From Mesorhizobium sp. ORS 3359 (lineage in GTDB: Bacteria > Pseudomonadota > Alphaproteobacteria > Rhizobiales > Rhizobiaceae): a DNA stretch of 64,000 bases. The DNA lies in assembly GCA_000824845.1 (NCBI GenBank), contig CCNC01000046.1, forward strand, positions 292,289-356,288, given 5' to 3'. This document shows positions 49,200 to 56,600 of this stretch, one piece after another; within the stretch, counting starts at the first letter, position 1, and every line of letters begins with the position of its first letter. Below the pieces are notes generated by a model. That model searched no databases. It saw only the letters and a list, made by a program, of their open reading frames with translations, and was not told the DNA's origin. Both the position numbers and the translations under genes were made by a program.

Positions 49200-49377
49200 A
49201 AAATCCCGTGGGCGTCCGGCTACCGGTAAGGGGACGTTGATTGGCGTGCGATTGCAGCCGCAAATGTTGAGCGCGCTCGACGACGCGGCCACCGCACTTT
49301 CTGAGAGGTCGCGCCCGGAGGCTATGCGCCTGATCCTGCGCGAATGGCTTCAAGCAAATGGCTACCTCGCCAAATAG
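49174..49377 (+). CDS. ribbon-helix-helix (CopG/Arc-like) DNA-binding protein
   Basis: A 67-residue protein. An AT-hook-like basic segment (KKSRGRPATGKG) is followed by a beta strand (LIGVRLQPQMLSALDDAA) and two helices (RSRPEAMRLILREWLQANG), the ribbon-helix-helix order. It reads opposite to the minus-strand pair and probably controls this divergent region. A toxin partner is not seen downstream. No canonical ribosome site is visible, which fits the unusual inverted repeat around the start. Confidence 0.8.
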   Translation: MAKSISDNKKSRGRPATGKGTLIGVRLQPQMLSALDDAATALSERSRPEAMRLILREWLQANGYLAK

Positions 49378-49389
49378 CGTGCCCGCGAT

Positions 49390-49406
49390 GTAACCATTTT
49401 GGTTGC
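49390..49406. promoter_or_regulatory. isolated copy of the element's 17-bp palindrome
   Basis: GTAACCATTTTGGTTGC matches the palindromes at 55707, 55741 and 55775 at most positions. It lies 80 bases upstream of the secreted-protein gene at 49486. Confidence 0.65.
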
Positions 49407-49485
49407 ACTGTCCCCATTCAAGCCCATCTTGCGCGTCTATTTCAGGTGCGCAAGTATCGAGCCGGGCACAAGTAGGGAGGTGGGG

Positions 49486-49905
49486 ATGCACCGGCTCTTT
49501 GCGATTGGCGCGCTTTTTGCCGCCGCCGGCGCGGCACATGCGCAGACTTTGGAGGCCATCAACAATTGCCGGCAACTCGTCGACGGCGCCGACCGTGTGG
49601 CTTGCTACGATTCGCTGAAAGCGGAGCCTGCCGCGGCGATCGAGACGAAGACCGCCGAAGAACGATCATGCGAAATGGTCGGCACGCTGCTCGCCGGTGC
49701 CGGTAACTGCCACGACGGCGACATCGTCAAGATCGGCGGCGTAGTTGGTGCCGACGACGTCCCGGACCTGGTGCAGACCTATTGTGATTTCGGCTCCCAG
49801 ATCCTGACCCTGCCCGACAAGGCCATCGCCAGCCAGATCGCGGGAAAGCCGCAATATGTGGTGCTTTGCCGCTATCATCGAAGAACAGGGGAGACGGGAC
49901 AATGA
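49486..49905 (+). CDS. secreted hypothetical protein
   Basis: A 139-residue protein with a clear signal peptide (MHRLFAIGALFAAAGAAHA). The mature part has six or so Cys residues (NNCRQLVDGADRVACYDSLK, EERSCEMVG, AGNCHDGD, YCDFGSQ, VVLCRYH), likely as disulfides in the periplasm. GGGAGG precedes ATG 49486. No family is recognised. It overlaps the next gene by ATGA, so the two are co-translated; export of a cargo protein from a phage-like element is of interest. Confidence 0.8.
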   Translation: MHRLFAIGALFAAAGAAHAQTLEAINNCRQLVDGADRVACYDSLKAEPAAAIETKTAEERSCEMVGTLLAGAGNCHDGDIVKIGGVVGADDVPDLVQTYCDFGSQILTLPDKAIASQIAGKPQYVVLCRYHRRTGETGQ

Positions 49906-50276
49906 CAGACCAGCTTTCGACACTTGACCAGCACCGGAGTGCCATTGCCGACATTCTGGCCTATCTCGCAAGCCACGGTCTGGCCGCGGTCATGCTGAGC
50001 CCGGAAAAGATCGAGGGGAGTCCTTTGCAGCCCGACGTCTTTGTCGACTTGGTGCGGTGGCTCGAAAACGAAGGCGTGATACGAGTGTCTGGCAACCCGG
50101 CGCTGCGGACAGGTTCCTTTCCAAAGGCGCAACTCACCGCCGTAGGACTGAAAATTCTTGGCTTGGAAATTTTGATCAGAGCGGCATCGCCGGCGCGCAC
50201 CGGATCGGGGAATGCGGCGTTCGCCGATTGGCCGGGGTGCAGCCAGATCGCCACGATGTCGCCGATCTCGGGCTGA
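49902..50276 (+). CDS. hypothetical protein, C-terminus probably replaced at a deletion scar
   Basis: A 124-residue frame. Residues 1-88 (LDQHRSAIADILAYLASHGL to LTAVGLKILGLE) look like a real helical, possibly winged-helix protein. The last 35 residues read antisense to the truncated phage gene on the other strand and have odd composition. It starts at ATG 49902 in a 4-base overlap with the secreted-protein gene. Likely a truncated gene fused to foreign sequence. Confidence 0.7.
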   Translation: MTDQLSTLDQHRSAIADILAYLASHGLAAVMLSPEKIEGSPLQPDVFVDLVRWLENEGVIRVSGNPALRTGSFPKAQLTAVGLKILGLEILIRAASPARTGSGNAAFADWPGCSQIATMSPISG

Positions 50277-50392
50277 TGGACTGTTGAGACGACGTTGCTG
50301 ACGTCGGCGGGCACGACGCCGCTGAGGCAATCGCCGATGTTCGTGGTGAAATAGAAGGGCGCGCTCGCCCCGGCCTTCGGGTCATCGCCCAT
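49961..50392 (-). pseudogene. truncated phage tail-region gene
   Basis: The frame starts at ATG 50392, 11 bases inside the tape-measure gene end, as expected of the next tail gene. About the first 78 residues (FYFTTNIGDCLSGVVPADVS, IGDIVAIWLHPGQS, GDAALIKISKPRI) look like protein. After about 50,165 the frame merely reads antisense through the plus-strand gene. The 3' part of the original gene, and whatever followed it, appears to be missing. No family is recognised. Confidence 0.55.
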
Positions 50393-53381
50393 TGATGCTC
50401 CTCATGGCATCGCGCACAGCCAAGGCTGTCTGGCGCCGGATTTCCGCCACGCTGTCGTTGCTGACCTGTGCACCGGACTGGAGGTGGAAGGACAGCGAGA
50501 CGCTGATGGGTCGCTGGTCGGCCGCCGCTTGCGTGCTCTGGTTCTGGTTTTCGCCGCGCAGCGCCTGCATCTGCGCCGGCGTGAAGATCGCCACCGTTTC
50601 CTCGGGCGATTTGAAGAAGCGGACTTCTTGGCTGTCACCTGGGTGGATCATGCCGCCAGTGGCAAAGCCGACCGGCGATGCGCCGCCGTAAACGATGTTG
50701 CGGGCGATCTCCTGCGGGCTTGCAGCAAGTCCATCGAGACCGTAGCCGATGATGCCGCGACCGATAATGCCTGCCGCCTTGAAGTTGGCCTGGACCTGTC
50801 TCAGCACATTCATGTATTGCGCGGAAAGCTGATCCTGCTCGCTGGTGTCGACGCCGCCGGACGAGCCGCCGTAGGACGTTCCGCTGAATGCCGAGCCAGA
50901 ACTCGCCGAGGCGATCTTGATATCGTCGAGCAGTTCCGAGGTCTTGCGGGTGTTGGCCTCGATGTTCATCAGGACCGTCCAGATGCGGTCCTGCTCGGCG
51001 GTGGCCTCACGGCCCGTGAAGCCGGATTGCGCGTTGCCAAGCTGCTGCGCCAGCGCCACCGATTGAGCGTTCGGGATGACGGTGCCATTGCCGGAAGGAA
51101 CGACGAGTTCCGGACCCTGCTCGCCGACCCAATAGGGTGTGTTGGCGGTGACCGGGCCGCCACCGGCGCGATAGTAATCGGGGTAGAGGATGTGGGCATA
51201 GTCGGTCTTGCCCCAATAGATATCCTCTTTGTCCTGGGCGCTTAGTTGCGACCATTCGTTCGCCGTCGCGCCGTTCGGGTTTTCCCATGGACCTGTGCTC
51301 GAATAGCGCGTCACATTGACGGTGCTGTTGCCGCTGCCGCCCGATCCGCCCTGACTCCCGTAACTGCCGCCCTCGGATGGCACGGAATAGGCGTTCATGC
51401 TCGCGCCGGCCGAACCATCGCCGCCGTAGCGCGTCACGCCGACGCTGCCGGTACCCCCATTGCTGCTCGGCACGTCGTAAAGGCTCTGCGTGCCAGTCCC
51501 GACCTTCCTCGTCACGACGGTGATGGTGACGGTGCGGTTCTTGATCGCCTGGATGGCGGCGTTGAGCTGCCGCGCGCCCGCGGTGTCCTGGTCGAGCTGC
51601 ATGCGCGTCTTGACCAAGCTGTCGACGAAACGGTTGACCGCATCGACGCCGAAGCCGTCGCGGATGAGGGTCTGCCGGATCATGTCGATGCCTTCGAAAA
51701 CCGAACGCGTCGTCGCGTTGCCGGTGTTCATGGCGTCGAAGAGACGGTTGACCGTGTCGACCGATCGCTGGAGCTCGGAATTGGCGTTGGCGATGCCACT
51801 GACGTCGCCGAAGAAGAGCTTCACGTTGTCGCCGGTCGCGGCTGAGGTGATGGCCTGCTTGAGCGCGTCAGCCTGTTCCGTCGTGGTGCGCAGCTGGTTG
51901 TCGAGGTCGAGGAAGGTCGTCAACTGGCCGCGGCGCGCGTCCTGCACGGCCGTGTCTACCTGCTGGAACATGGCGAGCGTCGACTGCAGCGAGCGCTCGA
52001 CGCCAAACTGGCCGCCGCCACCGCCGTTGAGGGCGCCGAACATTTTCGAAATGGAGGTATCGGCACCGCCGGCCGACGCCTTCACGGTGTCGAGGCCGCC
52101 GGCAATGTCGAAAAGGGTCTGCTTCGCGCGCGCGTTGTCGTCGACGATGCCCTTGAGGCTCCCTTTGGCGTTGAGGGCGTCCTGGAGCTTCGCGGCCTGC
52201 GTCGCATCGTTTTGCAGGCTCTTGGCGAACTCCTGCGCGGTGTCGTTCAGCGCGGGATCCATGCGCATCCGGCCGAGGGCGGCCTGGACCCGATCGGCGG
52301 CATCTACAGCGCCCGATTTCGCGATGTCGGCGATATCGCCGAAGGCCTTCTCGCCGGCCGAGCCGACCAAGCCCCACTCCTGGCTCAGCATCTGCGCGCG
52401 CGTCGCGAGCGAGCCGAGCAGATCGTCGAGCGTCTTGGTGTTTTCCTTGATCTTGTCGTTGATGTCGGCCGCGGCGACCGACTGCGGCAGCTTGGCCGCG
52501 ACCTCCTCGTATTGCTTGGCCGCCTTCGCGGCCTCGGGGTAGGCGGCCGCGATCTCGTCGATGAGAGCCTTGTGCTCCGAGAGCACCTGGTCGACGCTCT
52601 GGATCGAATTGCGCGTGGCGAGAACGTAGGCTGTGAGTCCCGCGACGGCGGCAACACCGGCGGTGGTGACGACGCCAGTCGTGGTGCCGAGCCAACCGAC
52701 GAAGGCGGCGCGGGCCTTCGCCGTGGCCGCGATCAAACCTTCCTCGCCGGCGAGGGCATAGCTCAGATGGTTTGCCTGCTGGGCGAGGATCTGCATTGTC
52801 GGCACGCCGAGCACCAGGCCCTCGGCCGCCGATCGGCCGGCATGAGCCAGCGACATCATCTGTGTTGCGCCCAGCCGCGACGCGGTGGCAACGTGCTCGG
52901 TCTCGGAGGCAACGGTGCGCGCCGCCCCGGCCTGGCTGTTGAGCGCACCGACGGCGCCCTGCGTCAGGGTGGCTTTCTGCTTTTCAAGCTCGACGCCGAT
53001 TCGGTTCGCGGCGTTCACCTCGACGAGCATGGCCTCGTACTGCTGCATCGAGGCGCCCATGACGGTGAAGTTCGCCTTCGTCTCCATCTGGGCAAGGTTG
53101 AAGCTTTCCAAGGCCGCCGTGGCGCCTTTGGTCGCGGCGCTCACCTTCTCGAGGCTGGCGGCCGCCGGCGAGGCGGTACCCACCATTTTCGAAAGCAACT
53201 GATTGTTGGTCTCGATCAAGCCGGCGATTTTTGCCAGCCCCGCCGAGAGGGCGCCGCTGGAGAGCTTTCCCGAAAGCTCGGCATCGAAGGCGGTGGCCTG
53301 CGTCCTCGCCCTGGCGAGCGCGGCCTCGAACGCCGCCGTGCTGGCGGTGATTTGGATGACGACGTCGCCGGCGCTCTCCAT
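50382..53381 (-). CDS. phage tail tape-measure protein
   Basis: A 999-residue protein that sets tail length and is threaded through the tail tube. The N-terminal 250 residues are coiled-coil rich (ASTAAFEAALARARTQATAF), a hydrophobic span lies near residue 235 (TGVVTTAGVAAVAGLTAYVL), and the middle is helical. The Gly/Ser-rich C-terminal third ends with FATGGMIHPGDSQEVRFFKS and PEETVAIFTPAQM, a common tape-measure end in siphophages and gene-transfer-agent-like tails. It follows the chaperone-like gene by 4 bases. Confidence 0.93.
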   Translation of the reverse strand: MESAGDVVIQITASTAAFEAALARARTQATAFDAELSGKLSSGALSAGLAKIAGLIETNNQLLSKMVGTASPAAASLEKVSAATKGATAALESFNLAQMETKANFTVMGASMQQYEAMLVEVNAANRIGVELEKQKATLTQGAVGALNSQAGAARTVASETEHVATASRLGATQMMSLAHAGRSAAEGLVLGVPTMQILAQQANHLSYALAGEEGLIAATAKARAAFVGWLGTTTGVVTTAGVAAVAGLTAYVLATRNSIQSVDQVLSEHKALIDEIAAAYPEAAKAAKQYEEVAAKLPQSVAAADINDKIKENTKTLDDLLGSLATRAQMLSQEWGLVGSAGEKAFGDIADIAKSGAVDAADRVQAALGRMRMDPALNDTAQEFAKSLQNDATQAAKLQDALNAKGSLKGIVDDNARAKQTLFDIAGGLDTVKASAGGADTSISKMFGALNGGGGGQFGVERSLQSTLAMFQQVDTAVQDARRGQLTTFLDLDNQLRTTTEQADALKQAITSAATGDNVKLFFGDVSGIANANSELQRSVDTVNRLFDAMNTGNATTRSVFEGIDMIRQTLIRDGFGVDAVNRFVDSLVKTRMQLDQDTAGARQLNAAIQAIKNRTVTITVVTRKVGTGTQSLYDVPSSNGGTGSVGVTRYGGDGSAGASMNAYSVPSEGGSYGSQGGSGGSGNSTVNVTRYSSTGPWENPNGATANEWSQLSAQDKEDIYWGKTDYAHILYPDYYRAGGGPVTANTPYWVGEQGPELVVPSGNGTVIPNAQSVALAQQLGNAQSGFTGREATAEQDRIWTVLMNIEANTRKTSELLDDIKIASASSGSAFSGTSYGGSSGGVDTSEQDQLSAQYMNVLRQVQANFKAAGIIGRGIIGYGLDGLAASPQEIARNIVYGGASPVGFATGGMIHPGDSQEVRFFKSPEETVAIFTPAQMQALRGENQNQSTQAAADQRPISVSLSFHLQSGAQVSNDSVAEIRRQTALAVRDAMRSINGR

Positions 53382-53385
53382 GGGA

Positions 53386-53694
53386 TTAGCCCGCCTTGAA
53401 GGGTCGGCCGCCGTTACAGAGGCTGGCTACGAAGTCGGTCAGCTTGCCCGACAGATCGACGAGGTTCGATGAGGCGACCGCTTTGGCCGTGCCCTTGGCG
53501 TCATCGCCCTTGAGCCCCGCGCCGGCGTTGATGACCACGGTCATAGCCTTGACGCTCAAGCGGGAGATGGCCGCCATCGCTGGCGCCAGCCCATCGAAGG
53601 CGTCCGAGACGCCGATTATCGCCTCCGGTGTGGGTGTGAGGGTAAGCGGCCGGCCGTCGAGTTCGATTTCGACGACGGTCTTGGCGTCATCCAT
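53386..53694 (-). CDS. tail assembly chaperone-like protein
   Basis: A 102-residue protein (VVEIELDGRPLTLTPTPEAI, VVINAGAGLKGDDAKGTA) directly upstream of the tape measure. Position, size and the start resemble the tail assembly chaperone/GTA-gp10-like proteins that bind nascent tape measure. No frameshift product is visible. ATG 53694 is chosen; the frame is open upstream to 53808. Confidence 0.75.
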   Translation of the reverse strand: MDDAKTVVEIELDGRPLTLTPTPEAIIGVSDAFDGLAPAMAAISRLSVKAMTVVINAGAGLKGDDAKGTAKAVASSNLVDLSGKLTDFVASLCNGGRPFKAG

Positions 53695-53898
53695 GGGGGA
53701 ATATCCTTTGCTGGGGGGATGATTGGATTGGGCGGGCGGCAGTCGCTGCCGCCCGCGAGGTCCGGGGAAGGAGTCCACCCGAACAAGCCACCGAGTTTTC
53801 CTTTTCACCGCTCGGTAGCAGCGGCCGGCCGATCGGCGAGAAAGGCCTGCCGCTCTCGCGTCGCCAGCACACGCAGCTGCTGGCCACGCGATTCATGA
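53695..53898. other. gap in the tail module with a possible tiny ORF
   Basis: On the minus strand a frame ending at 53805 contains LATRERQAFLADRPAAATER, which looks protein-like, but its start is unclear (perhaps GTG near 53860). Too short to call. Confidence 0.3.
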
Positions 53899-54348
53899 TC
53901 AGGCCCCCAGCGCCCTGACGAGTTCCTGCCGACCCGAGTAGAGCGCCGGCTGTTCGCGAAGGATGCGATCGTAGGCCTTCGCGAAGGTCTCGTCCGGCCG
54001 CTGCTGCTTGCGGACCAGGTCCTCGAGTTGATCATCCATTTTCCGGATGGTGTCGCAGGCCTTGCTGATCTTGGTCTCCACCGGCGCCGGCACCGCGGTC
54101 TTGACGACATGGTGCTTGCCGGCCTCGCCATAGCGGGTCCACTCGTCGGGATGCTCGGTGGTCGCCTTCATGATCGCGGCCAGACGGGTCGAACCGTCGC
54201 GCTTCTGGATCCGGTCCACGCAAGCCTCGAAATCCCCTTGGGCCTTGGCGAAGGCGTCGACCTGAGAGTCGTCGTCGCGCTTCATGATGACGGCTGCAGC
54301 CGCTCGGCGGCGCTTATCGAAAGCGGTGTTGAAATCCATTGCGGTCAT
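53899..54348 (-). CDS. hypothetical phage protein
   Basis: A 149-residue charged helical protein (KRRRAAAAVIMKRDDDSQVD, RIQKRDGSTRLAAIMKATTE, RPDETFAKAYDRILREQPAL). The RPDE...AYDRIL...QPALY end recalls small phage structural or head-tail proteins that carry a repeated EQPALY-like motif, but I cannot name a family. ATG 54348 follows GGGGACC. It lies upstream of the tail genes in the same direction. Confidence 0.7.
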   Translation of the reverse strand: MTAMDFNTAFDKRRRAAAAVIMKRDDDSQVDAFAKAQGDFEACVDRIQKRDGSTRLAAIMKATTEHPDEWTRYGEAGKHHVVKTAVPAPVETKISKACDTIRKMDDQLEDLVRKQQRPDETFAKAYDRILREQPALYSGRQELVRALGA

Positions 54349-54361
54349 CGTTTGGTCCCCC

Positions 54362-54601
54362 TTACTTCGGCCGCTCATTCATCGTGGCGAAGGTGATCGC
54401 GCGGACGTCGCGAGCATTGATCGCTTTGTTCGCTTGCGAATCGCAGACCGACGAGATGCGCGGGTCGATAGCGGCGACGTGAGCGAGCAGCCAGAAGCCC
54501 GCCGACCAGGGCGAGCCGCCAGCGGCGAGGTAGGCCGTCACGGCGGTCGAGAGCGTGCCGAACGCCGTATCGATGTTTGCCTTTTCCGTTTCCAATGCCA
54601 T
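54362..54601 (-). CDS. hypothetical 79-residue phage protein
   Basis: Small protein (ANIDTAFGTLSTAVTAYLAA, WLLAHVAAIDPRISSVCDS), partly hydrophobic. Unknown family. It lies between two other minus-strand phage genes with 11- to 14-base gaps, so co-transcription is likely. Confidence 0.6.
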   Translation of the reverse strand: MALETEKANIDTAFGTLSTAVTAYLAAGGSPWSAGFWLLAHVAAIDPRISSVCDSQANKAINARDVRAITFATMNERPK

Positions 54602-54612
54602 GGCTGCGCCTC

Positions 54613-55266
54613 CTATGCCGCGGCTGACGTCTTCGTGGGGGTGCCGAGGATGGCGACGTCGTGTTGCGCGAGGGTCGATCGAGCCGAGCCGCTGCCGGCG
54701 GCCGAATCGAACTCGGCGAAGGCGCGCAGACCGGCCGCAGCCAGCGCCCGGTTGATGGTGAGCTTGCCGCTGAGCTGGTTCGATATCTCTGGCCTCATCG
54801 TGCCGGTCTTGACGAGCGCGACCCGCAAAGCGTCGCGGCGACCCAAGGCGATCACAGCCTCAGCGAGAGCGATATCGACCTTCCTCGCCTCGGCGATGAT
54901 TTCGTCGGAAATTTCGCGCGCCTTTTGCTTGCGGCGGGCCAGATCCTGCTCGGCGACGCGATCTTCGGCGGCCTGGACGTTCTGCCTGGCCTCGGCGATC
55001 GCGGCCGCGAGCGAGGCGACCTCCGAGCCATGGGTGGTGATTTCGACGTTGATCGCGTCCAGCCTGGCCCTGGCGTCGACATCGCCGGTATGAGCCGCGA
55101 GTGCGACGCGAGCCCGCTCACCGGCAAGGTTCTCGGAATGGCGATTTGCGGCTTCCTGCTTGGCGGCGATGGTCTCGACGACTCGCTTGGCGGCCTGCAG
55201 TGCTTCCGCCGCTTCGTCGGGGGCAGGGATTGTTGAGGCCTTTTCGCCTCGTTTCAGGATGTTCAC
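54613..55266 (-). CDS. hypothetical coiled-coil phage protein
   Basis: A 217-residue protein dominated by Ala/Glu-rich helices that should form a coiled coil (residues 18-130; e.g. EVASLAAAIAEARQNVQAAE). The C-terminal 60 residues are less regular. In tailed phages such proteins can be scaffolds or inhibitors of DNA-binding proteins, but I do not recognise this one. Confidence 0.7.
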   Translation of the reverse strand: MNILKRGEKASTIPAPDEAAEALQAAKRVVETIAAKQEAANRHSENLAGERARVALAAHTGDVDARARLDAINVEITTHGSEVASLAAAIAEARQNVQAAEDRVAEQDLARRKQKAREISDEIIAEARKVDIALAEAVIALGRRDALRVALVKTGTMRPEISNQLSGKLTINRALAAAGLRAFAEFDSAAGSGSARSTLAQHDVAILGTPTKTSAAA

Positions 55267-55320
55267 CCTGGTTCTCCTTCGTGGGACTGGCGCGCCATCA
55301 CGGCGGGCCTCGGTGTGTGG

Positions 55321-55602
55321 TCAGGCTGCGCGCGCCTCCGATTCGAGACATCGGGCGATGATCTGCTGAAGCTCCTGTCGATCCTGGGGATTGATTCTCC
55401 CGCGCCGGATGGCGGTGGGTAGGATCGCCGCCATGGCGATGGCCTCTCCAATTCCAGCGGCGTATGCCTTCAGGTCAGGCCTTTCCTCGATGTAGCGGTG
55501 GAGCAGCTGCCGCGACACTCGGAGTTCACGAGCCGCGTTCGCCTTGCTGCCTCCGCATCGGTCCAGCGCCGCCTTAACCGCGTCAGTCGTGAGATTCTTC
55601 AT
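55321..55602 (-). CDS. Fis-type helix-turn-helix protein
   Basis: A 93-residue protein with a Fis-like HTH at the N-terminus (AVKAALDRCGGSKANAAREL, RVSRQLLHRYI), like the C-terminal domain of NtrC-type activators. It lies just downstream of a region with three evenly spaced palindromes and a further palindrome at 55683, and is a candidate to bind them. ATG 55602 is chosen by family start. Confidence 0.8.
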   Translation of the reverse strand: MKNLTTDAVKAALDRCGGSKANAARELRVSRQLLHRYIEERPDLKAYAAGIGEAIAMAAILPTAIRRGRINPQDRQELQQIIARCLESEARAA

Positions 55603-55682
55603 TTCGATTCGACCTCGCTTCCGGACAGGAAGAGAGCAGCGCAACGAAAGAATGTCAAACGTTGTTTCTTTATTGCAAAAGG

Positions 55683-55694
55683 TTTCACGTGAAA
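55683..55694. promoter_or_regulatory. perfect palindrome TTTCACGTGAAA
   Basis: A 12-bp perfect palindrome 81 bases before the Fis-like start and 12 bases from the first of the 17-bp palindromes. A candidate operator. Confidence 0.5.
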
Positions 55695-55706
55695 TGTACA
55701 AGTACT

Positions 55707-55791
55707 GTAACCGTTTCGGTTACACAAACCGCAAGTATATGTAACCGTTTTGGTTATGCTCTTAAAGGTAAAGTGTAACCGTTTCGGTTAT
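55707..55791. promoter_or_regulatory. three 17-bp palindromes at exact 34-bp spacing
   Basis: GTAACCGTTTCGGTTAC (55707), GTAACCGTTTTGGTTAT (55741) and GTAACCGTTTCGGTTAT (55775) start exactly 34 bases apart. The core AACCGTTTCGGTT is a palindrome. The array fills the gap between the Fis-like gene and the gene at 55788, overlapping the stop of the latter. It looks like a cooperative operator for the promoter of the downstream (tail) operon. Confidence 0.8.
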
Positions 55792-56225
55792 TGAGGCCAG
55801 GACTTGCCTTCGAGTTTCGCCGTGATCCGCCCGAGGATTTCGAGTTCATCAACCGAAAGCTCGCTGAGGTCTGGCTTCTGCTGCGTCTTGATCGGGCCGC
55901 CGTCCTTGCCTGTGTTCTCGACGCGACGGACATAGCCGCGATCTCGGCCCTTCAATTCGAGAAACCATCGCACTGTGGGCAGGTCGCCGGCGCGGATGGC
56001 CTTCACGACCTGGCTCTCGGCAAGGTCGAGCGTCTCCTCGTCGACATCCGCGGCCGCTGCCTTGACCTCGGGATGGGCGGCCAGAAAGCGATGGAGCGTC
56101 GTGCGACCGACCTTGAGGGCGGCGGCCGCAGCCGCCTTGATGCCTCCGTTGAGGCGAAGCGCTTCGATCACGCGGGAAGCATCGTTGTCGGTGAGCTTCG
56201 GCACTGACCCGCCCTTCCGCGTCAT
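55788..56225 (-). CDS. small-terminase-like HTH protein
   Basis: A 145-residue protein. The N-terminal helix-turn-helix (VIEALRLNGGIKAAAAAALK, VGRTTLHRFLAAHPEVK) and the following VKAIRAGDLPTVRWFLELKG and RDRGYVRR resemble phage small terminase-type DNA-recognition proteins. No large terminase is present in the element, which is odd if it packages its own DNA. ATG 56225 overlaps the upstream gene stop by ATGA. Confidence 0.75.
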   Translation of the reverse strand: MTRKGGSVPKLTDNDASRVIEALRLNGGIKAAAAAALKVGRTTLHRFLAAHPEVKAAAADVDEETLDLAESQVVKAIRAGDLPTVRWFLELKGRDRGYVRRVENTGKDGGPIKTQQKPDLSELSVDELEILGRITAKLEGKSWPQ

Positions 56226-56434
56226 ATGGCGCCTCGCGCGCGCGCCTGCGGGCGTTCCACCTGTTCGCCTTTCACCGCGGCATGCTCTCGACAGAAGCGC
56301 TCGTATATCGCCGCAACGCGCGCCTTCTGCTCAGGCGTTCGCTCAGCGACACGCCTTTCGAAGCCATCGTCCCGGGGATCAGCGGCTCGGGCCTTGGCGA
56401 GTGCGATCCATTGTGCCTGGTTCACGAGGTGCAT
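56222..56434 (-). CDS. hypothetical 70-residue phage protein
   Basis: A basic helical protein (WIALAKARAADPRDDGFERR, VAAIYERFCREHAAVKGEQV). No family recognised. Its stop overlaps the next gene by ATGA. A GC-rich stretch with short CGTTGGCAGGCCGTCGG repeats (56510-56600) lies upstream. Confidence 0.6.
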   Translation of the reverse strand: MHLVNQAQWIALAKARAADPRDDGFERRVAERTPEQKARVAAIYERFCREHAAVKGEQVERPQARARGAI

Positions 56435-56600
56435 CCTCTCTCTGAAAGCGCAGCGCGCCCGCCTCAGAGGGCAGCGCAGCGCATTGGGGGTATGGGGGTG
56501 TGTGGAAGTAGGCCGTCGGCACCCGTTGCCATGGCGTCGGCAGGCCGTTAGCAGGGCGTTGGAAGATAGGTTGGCAGGCCGTCGGTAGGCCGTTGGCAGG

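Noticed and set aside
49174..49377. Antitoxin of a toxin-antitoxin pair
   Set aside because: The ribbon-helix-helix protein has no adjacent toxin-like gene; the next gene encodes a secreted protein 108 bases away.
55707..55791. Possible mini CRISPR array
   Set aside because: Repeats are only 17 bp, fully palindromic and separated by 17-bp AT-rich gaps, with no cas genes; operator sites fit better.
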